From NCBI GenBank assembly GCA_003996215.1, contig QJPP01003138.1, forward strand, positions 1-64,000: a stretch of DNA of 64,000 nt, written 5' to 3'. Below, piece by piece: positions 1-8,700 of the stretch (its first letter is position 1; every line of letters starts with the position of its first letter). Both the position numbers and the translations under genes were made by a program. Under the pieces are notes generated by a model. The model was given only the letters and a program-made list of their open reading frames with translations. It was not told the origin of the DNA and made no database searches. This stretch comes from Jaltomata sinuosa (lineage: Eukaryota > Streptophyta > Magnoliopsida > Solanales > Solanaceae).

Positions 1-770
1 GAAGGGATAAGAAAGGGAATTTGCAACACTCTTAGTAGAACGCCGAGTTGAAACTCCCTCTATCCTCAGTTATTGCCTACAGGACAAGCAAGTTATTGAG
101 GGCTCTTTATGCTAAAGACTTTTACACTAAAGGGGATAAAACAAGAAATATCCTAAGAAATAAAGATCTTCCTATTGATACTAGCACTAGTGGGACTGGC
201 TCCCGGGGAAAGGGAATTACACTAGATCTTGGCAATGGCACTCCAACAAGCTCGGTAGGGAGAGAAAGAAGAGAAGGAGAAGAGGAAGTACGACGAAAAG
301 GGTATGAAATAGGTTGCTTGTAGCGATTGCGATTGCTTATTTGGTTGGGATTACCATCCTGACCAAAGAATAAGATAAAAAGAAGAGTTCCCGCCTACGT
401 CTACATGCCCATTAAGAGATATACCTGGAGTCGAGCTAACTGCATAGGCAGAGGGGAACTTTCCTAAAAAGACTAATAGCAATTAACCGCATTAGAAATG
501 ACGAATCACACTCTGAAAGGAGGTTCCCTCCTAATAGATGTCAGAAGGGAGCAAGGCGTGATTGCTCTGTCATCCTCCAACCTCCCCCCTTTCCACCTCT
601 AAGTTGTGGTATTGGTGTGTCTCATTGCAATCATTCCGGTCAATCCCTTTCCTGAACCATAGGTAAGGGATGACAGGAGATGGCCCCTATAGAAAAATAA
701 ACCAGCCCCTCATTTGAGAGAGTAAATAGAATAGTGTGGGGCTTACGACAGTCTGACTTTTGAACGACTA
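1..770 (+). repeat. Repeat A, copy 1 (direct repeat of 18553-19322)
   Basis: The stretch aligns base for base, with scattered substitutions, to 18553-19322 in the same orientation. It probably continues left of the window edge, because the match starts at base 1. A 91-codon frame (48-323, TTG start, no ATG) is open in both copies but has no family I recognise, and its high Lys/Arg/Gly content gives no functional hint. The right edge is sharp: after the shared end at 770 this copy runs into unique sequence, while copy 2 runs straight into repeat B. Confidence 0.9.
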
Positions 771-1877
771 AGCAACTACTAAGATCCCGCCCACCCCCAA
801 CCAATTAGGGTAAAATGTTCATTCATACCTTCAACAACACCGAGATATTGGCCCATGACCATGTTTACTTCATCTTCAAGAGCAAGCATCTTGGCTCTCA
901 GGGCCTCAGGCAACCCTAGATCCTTTCCTACTTCCTTAGTGATTCCAAGAAGATGTTTCAACCTTGTTAAGTTTTAGCTGGCTATCACGGTCCAATAAAG
1001 ATTTCCAATTTCGATTTTGAATTGTTGAGCAGTAGGTTAAAGATAACCTCCTTTGAAGTACCCTGTGTGGATCCGGGGGCTGCTTCTGCGCTGGCTTTGC
1101 TAGCTTGCATGACTGGCTGTAAGACGCTCAATCAATCGGGCACTATCCCACCCTTCTTCCTTGATCTACACATTCACGCCCTTTAGAGTTAAGGAATGAT
1201 GGTTAAGAGCTCTTGCTTTTGAGTTCCCACTCTGACTATTTAGAAGGCTATATATAGTAATACCTTAATGAATTGAAGCGGATAAAGCTCAGCATTTCTC
1301 TAATTTTAATCGAAAGTTGCTTTTTACTCCTCCGCATTTGAAGGCTGGTTACATCCAATGTCTCCTACGAGGCTACCTTAAAGTCCTCTTTGGCTAGGCA
1401 GAGGTATAGCCCTTTTTGAATACATTTGACTTGGTGCTCACTTGTAGGAAGATTCCCCGCTCTGAAGTCAAGTCTTTTTTGGAGCTCCTTCCAAAGAGGT
1501 TGGGATTAGACTTTCAATTGGATGTGTCCCGATCAAATCTTTAACGATAGATCCCTGCAGACGTACTACTTTCAATCAAACCTTCTCTCCTTAACCTTCT
1601 TGATTGATAGATAGTGAGGCCTAGGATGCTTCCTTAGATTTGTTGAATTTACTCTGTCTTCACGAATTGGATTTGAACAAATATCTCTGGGCAACTTTCC
1701 TTTTAATCGATCGTGAGGGGGGTTTCCACTTTATTACTCAGGTAGAGTGAAATGGCTAGGCTCCCCTATCACCTTTCCTTTCGGTGATATATTTTGCCTT
1801 AGCACTTACGAAGTAGACGTCATTTATTGAGTTGAAGTGAAGTCTTTCCTTTCCCGATTAAACTACAGCTGTTCTCG
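771..1877. other. Spacer, no gene recognised
   Basis: A 60-codon minus-strand frame at 779-961 is open but matches nothing I know. The remainder has frequent stops in all frames. No tRNA, rRNA or intron signature was seen. Confidence 0.5.
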
Positions 1878-2150
1878 CTACAGCCCGATCTGATCCCGCT
1901 TGAGCGACAGGGAGAAATCCTGATCTTCCAATTGCGTCAATACAATAAAATAGATGCCTGAATCGCTTCGTGGCTTTATACACCCAAAAAAAGAATGAAT
2001 AGGTGCCCAGATGGAAAAATTACGATAGAAATAAAGCTTGGAAATGAAGGATGCACTCGCGGAAACAATGTGCTCATCAACATAAACTATAAGATAGACT
2101 TGAATGCATGTCAATCGGTATTCTATATGATATGATGTTGCTAGTTTCAT
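1878..2150 (-). mobile_element. Ty1/copia-like reverse transcriptase relic
   Basis: The minus-strand frame reads a hydrophobic stretch into YLIVYVDEHIV, which resembles the Ty1/copia RT active-site block (usually YVDD). It is followed by FISKL and, about 25 residues on, an FFG...SDSGIYF block that matches the family's FLG..(K/R)..GI(Y/F)LSQ region in spacing. The second catalytic Asp is Glu, and several residues of the spacing block are replaced, so this is a dead fragment of about 90 codons. Copia fragments of nuclear origin are common in plant mitochondrial DNA. The call rests on motif order only; a chance ORF is the alternative. Confidence 0.5.
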
Positions 2151-2204
2151 CTGCTAGTAAGAGAAGCTGCGGTGAATGAATCCTTCTTAGCTAAGGAATG
2201 TTTG

Positions 2205-2690
2205 TTGGACACCCATTGTCCAGTTTCGGCTAGCGCTTCTCGTTGCCTTTGTTTGCACGGTCTCATCACTTAGTGGTCTGGCATGCAGTTAAACAGGTTG
2301 ACCCTGGAAACTGCTTTCTTAAGTATGCTGTACTAGGGGACAATGTAGGAGGACGCTCGTGTATATGATTTTTTTTTATGTAATTGTTTTCTTTCCTATC
2401 AGAAATCTATGATTTCCCATGAAGGTTCAGCTGTGAATTCGCAAAGAGGTTCAGGGTTCGTAATTTGAGTAAGGATCTTTCACCTATCTAAATTTGGGCT
2501 CTTATGAACTCTTACCATCCCTATGGTACTATGGCTGTACAGCTACAGTACCCTATGAAGAGATTTTCCACTCTTTGTTTTGTAGAGTAGGGGGTTGTGG
2601 GTTACCGTGCTCTATCTAGAATCGACCATGTTAGAAGTCTTAAGGTAGAGAGGTTGATTGTGCTTCATGTCTCCCAATAGCATATTGTTC
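2205..2690 (+). pseudogene. Mitovirus RNA-dependent RNA polymerase relic
   Basis: The plus strand holds pieces of the palm domain and downstream region of a mitovirus RdRp, spread over more than one frame. One frame (2252 onward) has a Ser-His-His block and then YAVLGDN at about 2324-2344, the position of polymerase motif C (normally GDD; here the last Asp is Asn). That frame ends at a TGA near 2366. A later frame carries SYHPYGTMA and then KRFSTLC, a spacing typical of the region after motif C, and is cut by a TAG soon afterwards. DNA copies of mitoviruses, RNA viruses that replicate in mitochondria, are widespread in plant mitochondrial genomes. Stops, shifts and the altered motif C show that this is a non-functional fossil. 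Confidence 0.8.
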
Positions 2691-5350
2691 TGAGTGAGGG
2701 TAATGTTTGCTATCGCCGCTTCCTCTTTTGCTTTCTTAGCGAAATGCTTGCTTCCGTTCACATCAAACATCGTTCTTTTCCCTTTTTAGCCCCTACCTTG
2801 GTGTTGACCCTAGGTTCGCTAGCTTCCTTTCCGGTCTCGTATGGGGAGTAAGTTAAGCCATTCCACTAAAATACTCTTTATTAATTGAGCTTTCTCAGTC
2901 TTGGTTTGAAAGCCTTGACAGTTCAGTTCGCGTCGTAGCCATCGTTAGAGGAAAGAACTTGTATGACAAGGATTCATTAACTGTAAATCTGGCGATTCCT
3001 ACCAGGGTGGTGGGTCAGAGCGGATTCCCTTGCTTTAGGGCAGGAATAGCGGAATGGTTAGGGGGCTTGTCTTTAAGTAGCTGGCTTCCACGGAGCTACA
3101 GCTGCAAAGGATAGTCTCTAAAAGCTACAATCATCTCTTCTTATTATTCTCCGAAAACCTAGGTTTTGGCAATCACTCTACTGACAGAGAACCTAAGAGC
3201 TACCAATAAGCCTTTAGGCAGGCAGCGTAAATGGTAAATGTCGTCTTCCTTTACAATGACTTCTTCCTTTCCTCTTCACCATATGAAATTCTAGCTCACC
3301 CTCGAATCATGGGATACCTTAAGTCAGCAGCTCCCTTTGAAGATAGGGCATTTACATAAACTCCAAAACCGTACCCAGGGAGCCTACATCAGGAAACTCC
3401 CAAGCTTGCCGAGAAAGGAACAAAATAGAGAAAGACACCGTCCAACCACTTTTTTATGTGCGCGTACCACTTTTTAGTATCTTTGCACTGCTAGCTCCCT
3501 TAGATCATTGGCTACCAGAAAGACTAGAACTCAAGAACATCAAGATGGTTAGGGATCATTAAGGTACGACCCTTAGCCTATTCCTTTCTGCCTTTTGACG
3601 AATCTAGAACCTCAATAGGCAGATTCATTTGAAACCCTTCTTGGAAGACTCAATTCATTAGATAAGCCTAGTACATAATCACTGATAGGATCATTCCTGA
3701 AATTAACAAATAATTAATGGTTTGAAACAAGTTGATCCTAGAAGACTAACCTCGTAGCTCACTTAGATCAATCAGTTCAAGGATTGACAAACCCGCCTTC
3801 CTTCTGTGTTCAGGACGGAGACTCTTTCTGCCTTTGTCGAACTGCCTTGACGCCTTGGCAGGCTTTGACCTGCTTTCCTTCGCTTATCGGAGAGTGGATT
3901 CTTTATTACTGACTTTTCGCGATTGATCGTACCTCGCACCTAAAGGAGTCAGTCCTTGTGAGGAGGAGGACTCTTCTCTTGCTGTCAAAAGTGCTTACTC
4001 ATGGTCTATCGTGCAGTTGATGATATCATTCTAGACTAGTTTCCAGGCATACGCCAACCATACATACCGCTTTCTCGTTCAGGAATTTCTTAAGATTAAG
4101 GTTTGAAAGGATCAGGCAGCGATGAAGTATGAGTCTAAAACACTATATGCAGAGCTACCTTAGCTCAATAGATCAACGAATCAAGAGATGACTTCTTAAA
4201 CGTTCGTGAATGGAAAAGAGTTGCTTTAGGCATGGACCACAAACCTATGAACCTAATAGTTGGATCCATGAGGAGACAGGAGAAAGCCATTCATTCTGGT
4301 CATTGAGCCCGGATTAAGGATTGATTGATCTAAACCAAAGACTTGATTATATATAGGAGAAAGTTGTTCTCATACCCAGATATCGCTTTGTGGAAACCTA
4401 GAACAGAAGAAAGTCTCTTTAGGATGGCTCTGTCCTAGCTAGACCGAGTCACAACTACTTATTATAGAAGACTCAGGCACACTTCCCTATACTTCTCCTA
4501 AGTTACATCAAAATACTCTTTCAGCCGATTCAAAAGTAGCAATAGATGAGATTGAATCATACAGAAGGTTCACCCCGCACCCTGGGGGATTGGGGAGTTG
4601 AGACTTCCTTGCTCTTAGGCCCGCTGTAAGGCCAATAAGATCAGGAAGAAGGAGATTGGATTCTTCCTTTTATCCGGACTGACTCTAAATGTGATTTTGA
4701 CTCTATTATGGTACCTCCCTCTGTCGCAATAGAAATCGAGAATGGAGGTGACTTCGCTACACTTGTTTATAGTTGGAAATTCCAACTCGAAGGCCCTAGT
4801 ACTACTGACTTTGCACCAGATTAAATTGAAGCCTTTTTTCGGCATCCCTTCTCAGACGTCTTATTCCTTGCCTTAGCAATGTGCAATCAGCTACTTGGCA
4901 CCTTCCCTTATTATCCTTCCTTTCCTTTTAGATCTGAGGTAGTACTAATTAATGCTTGAATTGCTCCTATTAGAAAGAGGGCGAGTCTTGGGTACGAAAG
5001 CGGGATATTCCGAGCCTGGGCACATCCTTTTGATAGCTTTGTTTAGCCTCCTTTACTATGTCAATCCCTTCGTATTGGTTATGGCTGAAGCCGATCCTCT
5101 CCTTGGTACTTCACCTAGTGGCTAATCACAAGTCTCTTCTCTCGACCGGATGGGCCTATGTCACTAGAACAGGTGAGGAAGACCTCCAATCACTGTACTG
5201 GAAATTCAAGATGAACTCCTTCCATGCCAACAATAAGAGTACTAAACTTTAAAAAGAAGAGAGATGAGATCAAGCTTTGAAGTTGGTAGCTGAAAGAAAG
5301 CTGTTCGTGAAGGTTAGGCCAGAGCATAAGGAAGAAAGCTCACTCAAAAG
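2691..5350. other. Spacer, no gene recognised
   Basis: About 2.7 kb with no recognisable gene, intron domain or RNA. A plus-strand frame at about 4653-4824 is open for some 57 codons, overlapped by a minus-strand frame at 4615-4845; neither matches a family I know. Confidence 0.5.
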
Positions 5351-5538
5351 CGAATTCTGACTACTATTTTAGAGTACCGAAGCTCAATGGCATCACACCT
5401 ATGGCTAGAAGAAAGAAAATACCTAGCGCCCTGGTCCCTCCATTGACTGACTGGCTTAGAGGGCGTTCTGCACAATGACCAGTGCAATTCGCGCATCTGT
5501 CGGTAGAGGGTTCAGATAAAGTAAGTAGCTTGCAAAGA
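5351..5538 (-). repeat. Repeat C, copy 1 (inverted copy at 58857-59045)
   Basis: Reverse-complement match of about 188 bp to 58857-59045. I count 11 differences, nine of them transitions and at least five at CpG. The minus-strand frame stays open in both copies and ends at the same stop; it encodes a Cys-containing stretch followed by a hydrophobic segment (GIFFLLAIGVMPLSFG). I do not recognise the protein. Confidence 0.85.
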
Positions 5539-6400
5539 GGGAGTTCCCTGGCTGGTACCAATAGATAGAGCTACTAGTAAGATAAGCAAAGGCGGTTGAG
5601 AGTGGAAGGAGTTAACCTCTCAGCCTCAAGGTGAAAAAATATAGCAACTGACAAGGAGTAGCTGTATAGGTACCAGTTAGGGTGCCAATCTAGTATAGCA
5701 CTGCTAACAGGATGGTCAGTCGATAGCGAAAGCAAAACTTCTCACATCTCTATGACTCTTTGTTCTCATGACCTCAAAGTGATTGACTACATTTAATATA
5801 AAGGAGAAAAAAGGATTTATCCCCCTATTCAACTACCCATCCAACAGCATTTGGCTTCATAATACTTTTTTTTTTGTATGGACTGCATAAATCTTATCTT
5901 CCAGCCCAAAGGAGGATAATCTCTTTTGGCAGCTCAATCCTCACGGTAATAATTATGCCAATTCTGCCTAAAAATCTCTTCAGGTGATCAAGGGGGCTCC
6001 CTTTTTCAGTAGATGAGATTTGGATTAAAGGTATTATCTCAACGCTTCTTTTCTCTGGCTTGCTCTTTCAAATCAAATTTTGGCCTGCAGTAATGTAATC
6101 GGGATTTCATCTCCTAAATTCTTTTTTCTATGAAAGCAAGAGGTGGAAAGTTTTGTTAGAAATTCTGCCTTATTCCATGAGATCTAGAAGCACTTCTTCA
6201 ACTTTCTCTCTTCCCTAGCGCTCGTTTTTTTTACTTTTTTCAAAGGGCAATGAAGGCCTTCCTTATAAGTTCTCGCTCGATCAAAAGGATATAACACATA
6301 TGAAACCTTAGCTTCGCTGACTTTATGAGGTCTAACCTTCTCCACAACATTAGTGGCTTAGATCTTCGCGCTTACCACATGATTTTTTATAGAGAGAGAG
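5539..6400. other. Spacer downstream of mttB, no gene recognised
   Basis: AT-rich spacer with homopolymer runs near 5870 and 6230. A 79-codon plus frame at 6325-6564 overlaps a strong hairpin and is probably not coding. A short segment near 6001 (tcagtagatgagatt) recurs near 16322. Confidence 0.5.
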
Positions 6401-6465
6401 TAAGGGGGGCGGCACAAAAGATTGGTCCGCTCCGAAAAGCTGAGTTTTTCGGTTTGCCCCCCTTA
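6401..6465 (-). terminator. Nested stem-loop in the mttB 3' region
   Basis: TAAGGGGGGC (6401-6410) is perfectly complementary to 6456-6465, a 10-bp outer stem. Inside it CCGAAAA (6432-6438) pairs with 6446-6452 around a 7-base loop. It lies about 290 bases past the mttB stop. Plant mitochondrial mRNA 3' ends are commonly defined by such stem-loops, which block exonucleases rather than terminate transcription. The role is inferred from position and structure. Confidence 0.5.
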
Positions 6466-6751
6466 TGCGGTTGGCCTTCTTACCAGTCTGCCTCCTTTCT
6501 CTTGATAGAATATATCAATACCCAAGCTCCATCTTTGCTTGCATTCTTTATCGGCGCTCGCTAGATGTATCACTCATCCCGCTCCCAACAGAGCGGTAAG
6601 GAGTCTTCTTGTGTGTTATAATCTTTACGGGAATGAATTGCATATGTTGCTTGAGATTTGCTCGGGAATTCATTGATAATGACTTTGCCAGGTTCTAGGG
6701 AGGCTACTCTTCCTTTTTGTCGATCGAGCCGCTTTCCCTCATTCCACTCAT

Positions 6752-7543
6752 TCAGCCCTCTTCACGAACTTGTACAATCGATGCCACAAAGATAGCCAAC
6801 TCTATTATCAAAGAAATAAGGAAAGGGGCGACAATTTGGCACCAGATATCTGGAAGTGTGGAAAGAGCAGCTGTGAGAAGCGGAAAAACCATCAAAAAAC
6901 GATGATAGTTCGTGGAGGTTTCTACAGAAAGACCCCTTGGTTCTGGCAAACAGATCACAATTACAGGTACCTGGGAGCATACCGATGGAATGAACGAAAT
7001 ACGTACAGTTAACATAATATGGTCATAGATCTTATGTTGTAACTTGATCATGAGCGAATTTGTTGATGTTGCACCCATGAAGTATGGAAAGTGCCAAACA
7101 TTGGGAACTACCTGGGGAGGAGTTAGGAACAGGAACAAGGAGAAGCGAGAACCACTTAAATGGAGGACTCGATTGGATTTCGTCCTTTGTTCCCCATAGC
7201 AACTGGGGATCAAAAAGCACCAAATTTGATAACTTATTAAGGGAAAGACGAAGTAAGAGCATGCTATTGGAGACGTTGCAACATATGTCGGGAAGGCCTC
7301 CGTTGATTGTGTACGAACAAAATACGAATCCAAAGGCAGGGTAAGAAAGGGTTTAGCTAATGGAGATATTAACTCATTCGGGAACCAGTAACGCGTAAAC
7401 CATGTCAAACCAAGACCAATCAATATCCAAACAGAACGGATTCGAACTTCTCCTAGAATAGTTTCTGGTGCAAAATGAAATTCATAGGATATATAAGAGT
7501 AATTCAAAGGATAAATATAAATATTTGATAGGATTCGATTCAT
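6752..7543 (-). CDS. mttB: mttB, TatC-like membrane transporter (slightly truncated)
   Basis: The minus-strand frame encodes about 263 residues of the mitochondrial TatC homologue, a multi-spanning inner-membrane protein thought to take part in twin-arginine-type translocation. Recognisable blocks are ETILGEVRIRSV near the N-terminus, FPLISYQIWCFLIPSCYGEQR in the middle and LIIELAIFVASIVQVREEG at the end. Many Ser and Pro codons sit where the edited protein has Leu or Phe, so this is DNA rather than a cDNA copy. I take ATG 7543 as the start; the frame continues upstream to a TTG, and the start of this gene is ambiguous in many plants. A TGG-to-TGA change ends the protein 14 codons before the next in-frame stop. 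Substitutions such as SVWIL and TNYHRF where Arg is usual fit decay at CpG. It lies 141 bases after the chimeric ORF on the same strand, so co-transcription is likely. Confidence 0.9.
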   Translation of the reverse strand: MNRILSNIYIYPLNYSYISYEFHFAPETILGEVRIRSVWILIGLGLTWFTRYWFPNELISPLAKPFLTLPLDSYFVRTQSTEAFPTYVATSPIACSYFVFPLISYQIWCFLIPSCYGEQRTKSNRVLHLSGSRFSLFLFLTPPQVVPNVWHFPYFMGATSTNSLMIKLQHKIYDHIMLTVRISFIPSVCSQVPVIVICLPEPRGLSVETSTNYHRFLMVFPLLTAALSTLPDIWCQIVAPFLISLIIELAIFVASIVQVREEG

Positions 7544-7684
7544 TTTAGTAATAAACAAAACAAAAATGAAAAAATAATGTTATGGGGCTTCCCTGTCGAG
7601 AAGAAAAAGTTTTTCTATTAGAGAGGCGTTTTCTTTGCTTAGAAAAGCGTTCGTTCTCTCAAGGGATTTCCATAACTCCCCTAA

Positions 7685-8377
7685 CTATTGGCGATGGTGC
7701 ATTTTCAATTGGGCTTCGTGTTTTTGTTTTAAAAAGCCCTGGAAATGCTCTGTCTGGGCTATTTTTACTTCCCCATAGAATGGGGAGTCTTCTCTATGCC
7801 CACATAAACTTTCCAAGACCTGGCATAGAGCCGAGTGATTGAATTCAGAGGGTTCAAGGTGTACCCTCAGTATGGAATCCAGGTCTTGTGGATCAATGAA
7901 TAATTGGGGATCTTCCCGACCATAATAAATTTGTTGATAGAGAGACAAAATTTTCCCAATCATGGAAAAACAAAACTCTATTTCCAGGAATTTCCGCACC
8001 ATGACCTCGTACTCCTTGGGTGAAAGTCCCTGGGTTTGTAGGCATTGTCGTACAAATTCCACCCATTTAGGATCCTTATCAGGTTGATTCATATAGTGGT
8101 TCAGGAGTGGGAGCTCGGATGGAACAATACTAAACAGGGAATGAAGTTGAATCCCATCAAAGACGTGATGATAGATCTGATATACAAAACTAAGTAAGAA
8201 TAAAAGATATATAATAAATTTAAGAATAGAAAGAGCCCGCCGTAACTTGGGCCTAGTTATATAATATATATAAACTTTGACTTGCAAATTGAAAGGGAGG
8301 TAGAACCTCATAAGAATGAGGAAAAGGCATGACCAGAAGAATTGTGTGAAATAAGTGAATTTATCCAGTTGAGGCAT
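7685..8377 (-). CDS. Chimeric membrane ORF (230 aa) with atp8 N-terminus, CMS-like
   Basis: The frame from ATG 8377 to TAG 7685 encodes 230 residues. Residues 1-20, MPQLDKFTYFTQFFWSCLFL, match the N-terminus of plant ATP synthase subunit 8 (orfB), including its membrane span; the match then stops. A second hydrophobic span covers about residues 48-66, after a basic stretch (RPKLRR). The rest, about 150 residues, is hydrophilic and unrecognised, with blocks such as NQPDKDPKWVEFVRQCLQTQ and SLCGHREDSPFYGEVKIA. The frame is also open upstream to ATG 8566 through cox2-leader and rrn18 sequence, so a 293-residue product is possible; I prefer 8377 because atp8 homology begins there. An atp8 N-terminus joined to foreign sequence, placed before a real gene, is the hallmark of known male-sterility ORFs. 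Its function here is inference. Confidence 0.85.
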   Translation of the reverse strand: MPQLDKFTYFTQFFWSCLFLILMRFYLPFNLQVKVYIYYITRPKLRRALSILKFIIYLLFLLSFVYQIYHHVFDGIQLHSLFSIVPSELPLLNHYMNQPDKDPKWVEFVRQCLQTQGLSPKEYEVMVRKFLEIEFCFSMIGKILSLYQQIYYGREDPQLFIDPQDLDSILRVHLEPSEFNHSALCQVLESLCGHREDSPFYGEVKIAQTEHFQGFLKQKHEAQLKMHHRQ

Positions 8378-8427
8378 TCTTGATTGAGACAAAATGATTC
8401 CCTCAATACAGCTTAAGTCAAGCCTGT

Positions 8428-8493
8428 ACGAGTAGTGAAGAAGTATAGATTTAGTTGGTTGTTGACCAACAGAAAGCATGTGAGAAAAAAAGG
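8428..8493 (-). repeat. cox2 5' leader segment captured upstream of the chimeric ORF
   Basis: About 66 bases, beginning CTGTACGAGTAGTGAAGAAG when read on the plus strand, are virtually identical to 43337-43402. They also correspond to the region upstream of the cox2 exon 1 copy near 20 kb. In those places the segment lies 100-150 bases before the cox2 start. Here it lies between the rrn18 fragment and the atp8-derived start, so the chimeric ORF has inherited part of the cox2 leader. Confidence 0.85.
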
Positions 8494-8540
8494 GTCGACG
8501 ACGGAACGAAGAACGAAACTTTATGACAGCTTTTTCATAG

Positions 8541-8618
8541 ACGTTCAACTTGCATGTGTTAAGCATATAGCTAGCCTTCCTTCTGATCTAGGATCAAACT
8601 CTTCTTTTGACTATGATT
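8541..8618 (-). pseudogene. rrn18: 5' end of rrn18 (small-subunit rRNA), fragment
   Basis: Read on the minus strand, the segment begins AATCATAGTCAAAAGAAGAG, continues with TTTGATCCT and then GCTAGCTATATGCTTAACAC and ATGCAAG. This is the start of plant mitochondrial 18S rRNA and includes the universal AGAGTTTGATCCT site. The match fades after about 75 bases, shortly after AACGT, and no other part of the rRNA follows. It is therefore a captured 5' end, not a gene. The ATG inside it (8566) opens the long form of the downstream chimeric frame. Confidence 0.85.
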
Positions 8619-8684
8619 GGGCCCTGCAGTGGTAGAACTTGGTGAACCGGGCGTACTATTTCCCAACCTTCTGTGAACTTTTCT

Positions 8685-8693
8685 TCTCTTATG
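8685..8693 (-). promoter_or_regulatory. CATAAGAGA mitochondrial promoter motif (rrn18-type)
   Basis: The minus strand reads TCATAAGAGAAG, with the core CATAAGAGA at 8693-8685. This is the canonical dicot mitochondrial promoter nonanucleotide and lies about 70 bases before the rrn18 5' end, where the rrn18 promoter is expected. It would drive the rrn18 fragment, the cox2 leader, the chimeric ORF and mttB. Confidence 0.7.
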
Positions 8694-8700
8694 ATTTTTC

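Noticed and set aside
1660..1730. GGATTTGAACA, like the T-arm of a plastid-type tRNA read in reverse
   Set aside because: No acceptor, D-arm or anticodon arm could be placed around it.
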